The position numbers were made by a program, and so were the translations under genes. Shown here piece after piece: positions 18,084 through 26,200 of a stretch of 51,102 bases of DNA; positions within the stretch are counted from its first letter, which is position 1; the number at the start of each line of letters is the position of its first letter. Source of the stretch: a virus; the IMG/VR virus record IMGVR_UViG_3300033155_000580, positions 1-51,102 of that record. One strand, 5' to 3'. The notes under the pieces were generated by a model. That model did no database searches and was not told the DNA's origin. It saw nothing but the letters and a program-made list of their open reading frames with translations.

Positions 18084-18812
18084 ATGTATATCACAAAACA
18101 ATTTATATATCTTCATGTCCCAAAAACTGGTGGACAAACAATGCTTAGAATGCTAGAGCGTTTTAGGTTCATGTTCAGAGGTAGGGGTAGAGGATTTCAT
18201 AGATCAGTAGATTCACTCAATCCTAAAATGTTGGAAGATAAACAAAAATATGCCTTAGTTAGGAACCCTTGGGATTGGTATACATCTTGGTATTATTATT
18301 TAAAAGAAACTCCAAGCTTACATAATGTTTTATTTAAAACAATAAGCAATAATGGAAAATATAGTTTTAAGAGATCTATCAATAATTTATTTGATATGAT
18401 TGAAGGTGGTGAAGAAATCAATGGTGAATTTAATACAGCTATTGTTAATGCACCTTTAAGACGACCACTTCAAGTTAGTGGAGACGATGTTGAAAGGATG
18501 CAGTCTTGGGATTGTGGTTTACAATCTTTTTATTATCACTACTTAATATTTGGAGATGAAGCTCTTGACAGTCATGATTATTCTAATGTTACAATAGGTA
18601 AACAAGAAACTTCAAGAGAAGATCACCTTAACTTTTTCAAGAGTTTAGGTATTGAAAATGATAGACTAACAAAAACAATAACAAACCATCGTAGATTAAA
18701 TGCTACTAAGAAAGACTACGGTAAGTATCAAGATCAATATGACAATGCACTGAGAGATCGTGTTGCAGAAAAAGAAAGTTATATCATAGAAAAGTATGGC
18801 TATACATTTTAA
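18084..18812 (+). CDS. Sulfotransferase family protein
   Basis: The 242-residue product shows the two hallmark motifs of PAPS-dependent sulfotransferases. A 5'-phosphosulfate loop, HVPKTGGQTML, lies at residues 11-21. A 3'-phosphate-binding segment, ALVRNPWDWYTSWYYY, lies at residues 57-72, with R60 and S68 in the expected places. This pattern fits the sulfotransferase-2 type, which sulfates carbohydrates or tyrosines using PAPS. Length is near the lower end for a complete enzyme. It sits between two tail fibre genes, nine bases from each. Possible substrates are sugars on the host surface or residues of the phage adhesins; neither can be decided from sequence. No signal peptide is visible, so it acts in the cytoplasm, where PAPS is made. 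Confidence 0.82.
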   Translation: MYITKQFIYLHVPKTGGQTMLRMLERFRFMFRGRGRGFHRSVDSLNPKMLEDKQKYALVRNPWDWYTSWYYYLKETPSLHNVLFKTISNNGKYSFKRSINNLFDMIEGGEEINGEFNTAIVNAPLRRPLQVSGDDVERMQSWDCGLQSFYYHYLIFGDEALDSHDYSNVTIGKQETSREDHLNFFKSLGIENDRLTKTITNHRRLNATKKDYGKYQDQYDNALRDRVAEKESYIIEKYGYTF

Positions 18813-18821
18813 GGAAAAATA

Positions 18822-19469
18822 ATGGCAACTAAAATAAAAGGATCAAACATAGCACCAGGTGCGGTTGAATTAGCACATCTTGCCCCAGGTGCTGTATTAC
18901 ATGGTATGAAAACACTCACCGCAGGAAATGCTTGGTCTGCGGAGTTTACAGGCCCACATACAATAATTTTATGTGCTGGTGGTGGCGGTGGTGGCGGTGG
19001 AGCTACAGGATCTCCAGGTGGTTATGGTTATCCAGGTGAAGGTGGTGATGGTGGTAATTTTGCAATTACACAAATGATAATACAGTCTTTAACAAAAGAT
19101 GTTTCATATACAATTGCAATAGGAGCAGGCGGCATTGGCGGTGCCCCAGGTTTCCCAGGGCTGGCTGGACAACAAGGTGGAAGTACAACGTTTGACAGCA
19201 CTACAATGATTGGCGGCGCTGGCGGAGATGGTGGCGGTGGTGCTTACACAACTGCAAACGGCGATGTAGGTTTAAATTGCATTCCTTATGGGTTAGGTGG
19301 TGCTGGTGGAGTAAGTGCTCCTGGAGTAGATGGTAATCCAGGAAGTGCTGGAGCAGGCTTTGGAGCAGGCGGTGGCGGAGGCGGCGGTGGCGGTTATCAT
19401 GTATCTATAGGATATCTTGGAGCCGTGGGTGGTGCTGGGTCCCCAGGATTTATATTAATATTATGGTAG
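18822..19469 (+). CDS. Glycine-rich tail fibre tip adhesin, copy A
   Basis: The 215-residue product has a short N-terminal stalk (NIAPGAVELAHLAPGAV), a beta segment (AWSAEFTGPHTIILCA) and then long glycine-rich runs separated by conserved loops. The glycine blocks resemble the polyglycine-II sandwich of the gp38-type adhesins of T2-like phages, where loops between glycine strands contact the host receptor. The loops with variable residues here include SPGGYGYPGEGG, GLAGQQGGSTTFDSTTM and AYTTANGDVGL. The C-terminus is hydrophobic (GSPGFILILW). Copy B at 26717 is nearly identical over most of its length. The final codons overlap the cupin gene. Confidence 0.75.
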   Translation: MATKIKGSNIAPGAVELAHLAPGAVLHGMKTLTAGNAWSAEFTGPHTIILCAGGGGGGGGATGSPGGYGYPGEGGDGGNFAITQMIIQSLTKDVSYTIAIGAGGIGGAPGFPGLAGQQGGSTTFDSTTMIGGAGGDGGGGAYTTANGDVGLNCIPYGLGGAGGVSAPGVDGNPGSAGAGFGAGGGGGGGGGYHVSIGYLGAVGGAGSPGFILILW

Positions 19470-19478
19470 ACATTAAAT
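18972..19478 (+). repeat. Glycine-rich adhesin duplication, copy A
   Basis: This stretch matches 26930-27437 at the DNA level with long identical blocks, for example through the GGYGYPGEGGDGGNFAITQMI region and the NGDVG...CIPYGLGGAGGVSAPGV region. Identity continues past the adhesin stop codon into the first codons of the next frame. Boundaries are approximate. Confidence 0.75.
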
Positions 19479-19864
19479 TAATAACAGAAAAAATAGTTTC
19501 GGAAATTGATGGTGGTCCTATTGAAGCAGAATATATAACCGCGGTTTTAAAATTGGTTGCTGGAGATAGAGATAAACTATATCAATATAATAAATTTGAA
19601 GTAGATGTTTATGGTGGAATTATTTATAGAAAAATGTTGATATCTGGAATAGGGGAAGCTGTTAAATCTCATAAACATGTTTATGATCATTTTACCTTTA
19701 TTCATAAAGGGAGTGTAGATATAAATGGTGAAATATTCCATGCAGGGCAGTTTGCAAAGGTACCTGCAGAAGCCATCCATACAATTAAAGCATTAACAAA
19801 CGATTGCGAAGTTTATTGTATTCACTCAGAATATGAAGCAGAGCAAGGAGAACTAAACAAATGA
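19463..19864 (+). CDS. Cupin-domain protein next to adhesin A
   Basis: The 133-residue product has a cupin pattern. Motif 1 has H70 and H72 with D75/H76 (SHKHVYDHFTFIHKGSVDING). Motif 2 has a conserved G and H106 (HAGQFAKVPAEAIHTI). The two motifs give a single small metal-binding barrel. Cupins include oxygenases, isomerases and simple sensors, so the reaction cannot be assigned. The start overlaps the adhesin stop by seven bases (ATGGTAG), which ties its translation to the adhesin. The same place after adhesin B holds a dioxygenase of a different family. A role in modifying the adhesin or a host surface sugar is possible. Confidence 0.65.
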   Translation: MVDIKLITEKIVSEIDGGPIEAEYITAVLKLVAGDRDKLYQYNKFEVDVYGGIIYRKMLISGIGEAVKSHKHVYDHFTFIHKGSVDINGEIFHAGQFAKVPAEAIHTIKALTNDCEVYCIHSEYEAEQGELNK

Positions 19865-20223
19865 AAGGTTTTATAGTATTTAATAAAAATGATGATTCAG
19901 AAGTTGCTAGATATTCTGGCGGGGCTCAAACTCCTGCAGATATATTATCTGCAAATGGTTTTGATACTGATATTGTAGATTGTTTAGACTTTGAAATAGA
20001 TAAAGGTATGGCGGAAGCAGATTTCAGCGTAGCATCTGGGGTAATTGTCGAGGCTACTGTAGATACTGCTACTAAGAATCTTAGGATAGCTAATAAACAA
20101 CTTCTTCAAAATGAATTAATTATAGAAACATTACTAAACGAGATTAATCTAATAAGGACAGCACAAACATTACCTACTAGAAGTAAGGCAGATATAGAGG
20201 CTTTTCTAGATAGCAGGCTATAA
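19861..20223 (+). CDS. Hypothetical protein, possible fibre assembly factor
   Basis: The 120-residue product starts MKGFIVFNKNDDSEVAR, overlaps the cupin stop by four bases (ATGA) and has a helical C-terminal half (NKQLLQNELIIETLLNEINLIRTAQ) that could form a coiled coil. Small proteins with such a helix, encoded directly after a fibre tip, are often assembly chaperones, but I do not recognise this family. No metal-binding motif or membrane segment is seen. Confidence 0.6.
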   Translation: MKGFIVFNKNDDSEVARYSGGAQTPADILSANGFDTDIVDCLDFEIDKGMAEADFSVASGVIVEATVDTATKNLRIANKQLLQNELIIETLLNEINLIRTAQTLPTRSKADIEAFLDSRL

Positions 20224-20241
20224 AACCCAAATCACAGCGGC

Positions 20242-20249
20242 AATAAATA
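20242..20249 (+). promoter_or_regulatory. Late promoter variant
   Basis: AATAAATA preceded by C, 38 bases before the next gene, in a 64-base spacer; one mismatch to the octamer. Confidence 0.35.
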
Positions 20250-20287
20250 GTACAAACAATAATAAAAAATAAATAAATGGAACTATT

Positions 20288-20647
20288 ATGACAGATAGAG
20301 AAGTTCACACAGGGAATTACAATGGCTTGGATAGAAGAATCCCAGCCCAGGAATGGCACACAAATAAAAATTATTTTTTGTCAATCATCTTCTTGATCAT
20401 CGCTAATATAGGATCTACCGTCTGGTGGGCAGGCGGGATCAACTCAGATGTAAGGCAGTTGAAGGAAAGACCTGATCTAACAGAAAGGGTTGTCCAGCTT
20501 GAAACTACTATCGCTCTAAATGAAAAATATTTTAATGAGTTTAGAAGAACTCTAGAAAGTATGAATACCACAATCACTAGAATCGATCGTGAGCAAGCCC
20601 GTAGAAAATCAATTGTTGATAGAGCCGAAAAAAACCAATCTAACTAA
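20288..20647 (+). CDS. Single-pass membrane protein with coiled coil
   Basis: The 119-residue product has a polar N-terminus with a GLDRRIPAQEWH segment, one membrane helix at about residues 29-50 (FLSIIFLIIANIGSTVWWA) and a helical tail (RVVQLETTIALNEKYF...LESMNTTITRIDREQARRK). The layout resembles holin partners, i-spanins or small inner-membrane proteins carried by T4-like phages. The likely lysis pair lies at 32583-33622, so this one may serve another role such as superinfection exclusion. It is an odd passenger within a fibre gene run. Confidence 0.6.
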   Translation: MTDREVHTGNYNGLDRRIPAQEWHTNKNYFLSIIFLIIANIGSTVWWAGGINSDVRQLKERPDLTERVVQLETTIALNEKYFNEFRRTLESMNTTITRIDREQARRKSIVDRAEKNQSN

Positions 20648-20662
20648 AGATGAATACTAAAA

Positions 20663-21034
20663 ATGAAAAGACGTTTAGGATCGTTCTATCGAGGGGACAC
20701 AAAAACTTTTAAAATTGTAGTTGCAGATATTGACGACGTACCTGTGGATATCACAGGGTGGGAGTTTTGGTTTACTATGAAGGCAGATGATTATCTACCT
20801 GACACTGAGGCAGTTATCCAAAAACATATATCAATCCCTTTGCTGGATGCAGAAGGATTGTTAGGAAATGCTTATGTGGTATTATTGTCTACAGAGACAG
20901 AAGTAATTCCAATAGGTACATATTTTTATGACTTCCAAAGAGTTCTGCAACAGGCTCCAGGTGATCCACCAAGTGTAACAACGATAATGTCTGGCACAAT
21001 TTCAGTCATCTCAGACATAACAAGGAGCGTTTAG
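20663..21034 (+). CDS. BppU-like baseplate/fibre adaptor, copy A
   Basis: The 123-residue product starts GSFYRGDTKTFKI, contains DITGWEFWFTMKAD and ends FYDFQRVLQ...SGTISVISDITRS. This pattern occurs in the N-terminal domain of BppU-type baseplate upper proteins and in small phage proteins that anchor fibres. The paralogue at 28271 shares the YRGDTKT, W-x-x-WLT-K and YFYDFQRV segments. The gene is followed three bases later by the collagen-like gene, and both could form an adaptor plus tip. Confidence 0.6.
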   Translation: MKRRLGSFYRGDTKTFKIVVADIDDVPVDITGWEFWFTMKADDYLPDTEAVIQKHISIPLLDAEGLLGNAYVVLLSTETEVIPIGTYFYDFQRVLQQAPGDPPSVTTIMSGTISVISDITRSV

Positions 21035-21036
21035 TC

Positions 21037-21315
21037 GTGGCGGATACAATTAAAGTAACGATTGTTGAGACAGGTCCACCAGGCCCAGCGGGTCCGATAG
21101 GTCCAACAGGTCCTGCAGGTGGCGGAGGTGGTGGCGGCGCGGTTGTAAGTCCTACAGAACCAACATCTGCTGTCGCTGGTGATATGTGGTACAATCCAGA
21201 TGACGACGAGCTTTTTATATATAATGTAAATATTGGACAATGGGAACAAATACCGTTTGTATCAGATTTTAGTGACCCAGGTGGTACATTAATCATAGAA
21301 GGTGGTGGTTTCTAA
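21037..21315 (+). CDS. Short collagen-like tail protein (GTG start)
   Basis: The 92-residue product starts with GTG preceded by AAGGAG. Residues 13-27 are a run of five Gly-X-Y triplets (GPPGPAGPIGPTGPA), followed by seven glycines. The second half is a small domain found on many fibre tips (PTSAVAGDMWYNPDDDELFIYN...GQWEQI). Collagen-type triplets form triple helices in phage fibres. The neighbour at 20663 is probably its partner. There are few triplets, so it would be a short trimerisation rod rather than a long shaft. Confidence 0.7.
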   Translation: MADTIKVTIVETGPPGPAGPIGPTGPAGGGGGGGAVVSPTEPTSAVAGDMWYNPDDDELFIYNVNIGQWEQIPFVSDFSDPGGTLIIEGGGF

Positions 21316-21326
21316 ACCATCTTTTT

Positions 21327-21334
21327 AATAAATA
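21327..21334 (+). promoter_or_regulatory. Late promoter variant
   Basis: AATAAATA in a T-rich context, 46 bases before the long fibre gene that follows. Confidence 0.35.
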
Positions 21335-21379
21335 ATAACAAATATAATAAACAAAGTATAGAACAAGGAAGGCATAAAA

Positions 21380-23191
21380 ATGGCTCTTATTCAAATTAAA
21401 CGCTCTACAGGAACAGCGACACCGCCTTCACTGGCTGAAGGTGAATTAGCGTATTCAGAATTATCCGATAATTTATTTATTGGTAAATCAGGGTCAGTAG
21501 TTGCCAAGATTGGCGGCTTGACAGAAGTCAATAAATTAGCTGGTGTTGAGGCACTTGCCGATGTAACAGATACAGCAAACGTTACCGCAGCAGGCGCGTT
21601 GATGGACAGCGAGTTAGCTTCCGAATCAGCAGTTAAAGCAACTACAGCGGCATTTTTGACTGCAGACGAAACTAAATTAGACGGTATTGAAACCGCAGCT
21701 ACAGCAGATCAAACAGGCGCTGAGATTAAAACAGCTTATGAAGCAGAAGCAAATGCATTTACAGATGCACAGTTTACTAAATTAGGTGGAATTGAAACAT
21801 CAGCCGATGTAACAGACACAGCAAACGTAGACGCTGCAGGTGCAGTAATGCACACAGACGTATCTGGTGGCAACGATGGCTTCTTATTGAAGACTGGTGC
21901 TGAAACATACGAATCAGTTAAACTTAATAGAGGCGCGGCTGCTGCTCCAATTGCAACAGACGACACTAACTCAGGCTACTCAGTAGGTTCACGTTGGATT
22001 GATACTACAAACAACGAAGAATGGTTATGCGTAGACGCAACTGCAACTTCGGCTGTTTGGTTAATGGTTTCAGGTGGTGGTGACGTAGATGGTCCAGGCG
22101 TAGCAGTAGATAACGCTGTAACACGTTTTGATGGTACTGACGGTAAGAACGTTCAAAGCTCTGGTGTAGTAATTGATGATTCAGACAACGTTACTGGAAT
22201 TGCTAATCTTAGCTTAACAGGAACAGTAGATGGTCGTGATGTTGATGCCGACGGTACAGCACAAGATGATCACATTGCAGACGTTTCAGGTAACCCACAC
22301 GCTGTAACATTAGAACAAGCACGTTCAGAAAATGGTACACTTGCAGGTAATATTGCAATGGGTGGTTTCAAAGTAACAGGTGCTGGTAACGGTACCGCAG
22401 CAGGCGACTTAGTTAATAAGAGTCAATTGGATGCGGCACAAGCTGGTATTTTGGTTAAAGATGGTTGTCGTGTTGCTACAGATGCAGCACTTCCTGCAGT
22501 AACCGCAGCAGGCGCAAGCGTTGGTAAAACTTTGACAGCAGATGCAGTAGGCATTTTAACTGTTGACGGAGTTGCAACTTTATTAGGTGATCGTGTTTTG
22601 GTTAAAGACCAAGTTGCTCAAATAGACAATGGTATTTATGAAGTAACAACCGAAGGTACAGCAGGCGTTGCGTTTATACTTACTCGTGCTACTGACTATG
22701 ACGGCGACCCTGCATCAGAAATCACTGAAGGAACATTCACGTTCATTAGTGAAGGTACTGCAAATCAGAAATCAGGTTGGGTATTGTTAGATGATGCTGA
22801 CTTTACAGCAGGTGTTGCAAATGTTGACGTTGCAAGCAACGAATTAGTATTTGCTCAGTTCCAGGGCTTACCAGCATACGTAGAAGGCTCAGGCATTGAT
22901 ATTACTGGTGATACAATTTCAATGGATATCACTAACTTAACAACAGCGGCCGTTGTTGCTGCAGATGAACTAGCGTTTTACGATATAAGCTTAGGTGCAA
23001 TACGCAAAACTACAGTTTCATTGTTACTAGGTGCTATCAGTGGTCTAAGTAATGTATTGAACGACGCAGACATTTTTGTTGGTAATGGTTCAAACATTGC
23101 AACAGGTGTTACAATGTCAGGCGATGCTACAATGGCAAATGACGGTACAATCACACTTACAGCCGCAGCGTTAGATGGTGGTTCATTCTAA
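21380..23191 (+). CDS. Long tail fibre protein, module A
   Basis: The 603-residue product starts with an N-terminal domain common in marine phage fibres (LIQIKRSTGTATPPSLAEGELAYSE...NLFIGKSG). Repeats of the type LADVTDTANVTAAGA and FTKLGGIETSADVTDTANVDAAGA form the shaft near residues 60-160. A middle module (SGYSVGSRWIDTTNNEEWLCVDATATSA) and a domain with LLGDRVLVKDQVAQIDNGIYEV follow. The C-terminus ends in short repeats (GDATMANDGTITLTAAAL). It is a trimeric fibre shaft protein. The terminator-like hairpin about 38 bases downstream ends the module. Confidence 0.75.
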   Translation: MALIQIKRSTGTATPPSLAEGELAYSELSDNLFIGKSGSVVAKIGGLTEVNKLAGVEALADVTDTANVTAAGALMDSELASESAVKATTAAFLTADETKLDGIETAATADQTGAEIKTAYEAEANAFTDAQFTKLGGIETSADVTDTANVDAAGAVMHTDVSGGNDGFLLKTGAETYESVKLNRGAAAAPIATDDTNSGYSVGSRWIDTTNNEEWLCVDATATSAVWLMVSGGGDVDGPGVAVDNAVTRFDGTDGKNVQSSGVVIDDSDNVTGIANLSLTGTVDGRDVDADGTAQDDHIADVSGNPHAVTLEQARSENGTLAGNIAMGGFKVTGAGNGTAAGDLVNKSQLDAAQAGILVKDGCRVATDAALPAVTAAGASVGKTLTADAVGILTVDGVATLLGDRVLVKDQVAQIDNGIYEVTTEGTAGVAFILTRATDYDGDPASEITEGTFTFISEGTANQKSGWVLLDDADFTAGVANVDVASNELVFAQFQGLPAYVEGSGIDITGDTISMDITNLTTAAVVAADELAFYDISLGAIRKTTVSLLLGAISGLSNVLNDADIFVGNGSNIATGVTMSGDATMANDGTITLTAAALDGGSF

Positions 23192-23195
23192 TCAT

Positions 23196-23203
23196 TATAA
23201 ATA
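23196..23203 (+). promoter_or_regulatory. T4-type late promoter after fibre module A
   Basis: Exact TATAAATA just after the stop codon of the preceding fibre, only 25 bases ahead of a strong hairpin at 23229. Confidence 0.55.
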
Positions 23204-23228
23204 TAATGGTATGAAGAAGTAAACAACG

Positions 23229-23257
23229 ATGCCCTTCATATGAAGGGCATCTTTATA
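23229..23257 (+). terminator. Intrinsic terminator-like hairpin
   Basis: A perfect 12-base inverted repeat GATGCCCTTCAT / ATGAAGGGCATC at 23229-23252, followed by TTTAT. The U-tract is short, so the hairpin could instead protect the 5' end of the downstream message. Confidence 0.65.
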
Positions 23258-23295
23258 TAACCTTAGCTATATAGCTTTAAAATATAAGGTGCCAA

Positions 23296-26200
23296 ATGGC
23301 AAACGAAATCGTATTAAAAAGATCTGCGGTTGCGAACAATGCTCCAGCCGTTGGAGACTTGGCTCTCGGTGAAGTTGGTATTAATACAAATGATGGTCGC
23401 GTATTCATTAAAAAGAATGACGGCGCAGACTCAATTGTAGACATTACTGATAACGTAAGAACTAAAACAACTACAGACCCTTCAGCAACAGATGACAATT
23501 CAAGTGGTCACCGTCCTGGTGACTTATGGCTAAACACAACCTCACAAAATGTATTCATACTTGTAGATGATTCAAACGCTGCGTCCATATGGACAAACAT
23601 AACAAGTGATCGCGGCGGTAGTCTACTTCACAGTCAATGGGGTTTAGTTCACACAATAGATAATCCAAACGCCTTTGGGACAAGTCAATATGACTTTTTT
23701 GGTTCTGCTGTTTATGGTAGCAGTGGAGCAGCCTCTGCGGTATCAGGCGATTATATGGTTATTGGAGCTAACCAAGAAGATGAGGTAGGTGGTAATGGTT
23801 CTGGTAAGGTTTATGTTTTCAATATACACACAGGTTTATTAGCACGAACAATAGATAATCCAAACGCCTACGGAACAGTTTCAAATGATTATTTTGGTAG
23901 GTATATAGATATTGATGGAACTAAATGTGTAATTGCTGGTTCTGGTGAAGATGATGCAGGTGGTAATAGTTCTGGTAAGGTTTATGTTTATGACGTAACA
24001 ACTGGAGAATTATTACTTACAATAAATAATCCTAATCCTTATGGAACCAGTGCGTATGATGAGTTTGGCGTTTCTGTTGGGATCAGTGGTAATAATATTA
24101 TTGTAGGCGCACACAATGAAGATGAGTCAGGACTAACTAATTCTGGTAAGGCTTATATATTTAATGCAACAACTGGAGCCTTATTACAAACATTAAATAA
24201 TCCTAACGCATATGGAACGGCTGCTTACGATCAATTTGGTAATCAAGTCTCAATTGATGGAAATAATTGTATTGTGGGAGCAAGATTTGAAGATGATGCA
24301 GGTGGCCTTAGTGCTGGTAAAGCTTATATATTTACAGTCTCAACTGGAGCTTTATTACATACTCTAGATGATCCTAACGCATACAGCACTTCTGCTGGCG
24401 ATCAATTTGGTAATAATCTTGACATAAGTGGAAACTATGCTGTTGTAGGTGCATGGTATGAAGACGACGGAAATAATTATTCAGGTAAGGTTTATATTTT
24501 CAATGTAACAACAGGTGCTCTACTTTGGACTTTAGATAATCCAAATCCTTATGGAACTTCGTACTACGATGCGTTTGGTGCTAAAGTAGCTGTAGAAGGT
24601 AACTACGCCGCAGTAACCGCATGGTTTGAAGATGATGCAGGTGGGAATCAGTCAGGTAAGGTTTATATTTATGACGTTACAACTGGAGGTTTAATACACA
24701 CTTTTGATAATCCAAACGCATATGGAACAGCCGCATATGATTACTTTGGTTCTATTGTTTCATTATCAGACAAATATATTATTACTGCGGCATCTTATGA
24801 AGATGATGTATCTGGAATTCAATCAGGTAAAGCGTATGTGTTTGCTCTTGAGGATTTATATGAAACAGATGCGCAAAGTTTATTAGCAGCTATAAAATCT
24901 ATAGGTGATGGTAGCGGTATAAATGCTACTTACTTAGAAGGTAAAGATTCAAGTGAATTTGCTACGTCAGATGATTTATCTTTACTTGCTCCACTGGCAA
25001 GCCCTGCACTAACAGGAACTCCAACTGCTCCAACTCAAAGTGCAGACGATAATAGTACGAAGCTTGCTACAACTGCCTATGCAGACGCCCAAGCTCTTTC
25101 AGGTGGCGACCCAGCATTTACAAGTGATCCTTTAGGATTTAATTATCCAACTGCCCCAGGTGCCAACTCAATAGCGATTGCTATTGACGCAGACGCGAAA
25201 GAACAAAACTGCATTGCTTTTGGTAATGGAGCACAAGCAGGTTTAGTTGATTCAGGAACAGGAAATCGAAATGCAATTGCAATAGGAATTCTTGCAAAAG
25301 CGTATAATAGGTATAGTCTTGCATTAGGCGTTGAGGCAGTGGCTGGCTTAACTGGCGCAAGTGTTTTTTATGCAACTGCAATCGGTTGGAACTCATTATG
25401 CGAGGGTGCATCTGCAATTAGTGTTGGGTCATTATCTAAAGCTCTTGCATACGAAAGTATTGCTATTGGTTCCTCTGCCGAAGGAAGAGAAAGTAATTCT
25501 ATTGCAATTGGCCCAGCCGCACAATCAGGACAAACTAATGGTGGTGGAGACGAACAAGATACAATTGCAATAGGAAACGTAGCGAAAGCGTATGAGAGTG
25601 GCGGTATTTCAATTGGTAGAGCTGCAACCACAGGTAAAAATGGAACAAGTATTGACCCTTATGCAATTGCAATAGGTTATCAATCAGAAGCAATTGAAGA
25701 AAAATCAATTGCTATAGGTTATACAGCGGACAGTAAAGGAACATCCGCTGTATCAATTGGTGACGGAGCTATAGCAAAAGAAACAGCCAATGTTGCAGTA
25801 GGACAATATGCTTTAACAGGACAAACTGAAGGTGGAAGTAATGAAGGATCTGCCATTGCTGTAGGAGCAAGTTCAAAATCATACGAGATAGGATGTGTGA
25901 GTATAGGTGCTCTTGCAACTTCAGGTAGAAACGGATCAACAAATGATCCTTATGGTGTTGCTGTAGGTTATTTTGCTATTGCAGACCAAGGATACACAAC
26001 TGCATTAGGATATTTTGCCAAATCAAAAGGAACATCTTCAGTTTCAATAGGAGCAAACTCCGAAGCAAAAGAATCTACAACAATTGCTATAGGTGCCTCA
26101 GCGATTGCAGGTAGGACATATGCATCTGCAACAAATGAACGAGCAATTACAATAGGTGTTCTTAGTAAGGCTTATAATAAAGGATGTGTAACTTTAGGTG

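Noticed and set aside
23650-24860. CRISPR-like array of repeats
   Set aside because: The regular spacing follows a coding repeat of about 57 residues; repeats vary at third positions and there are no unique spacers between constant repeats.
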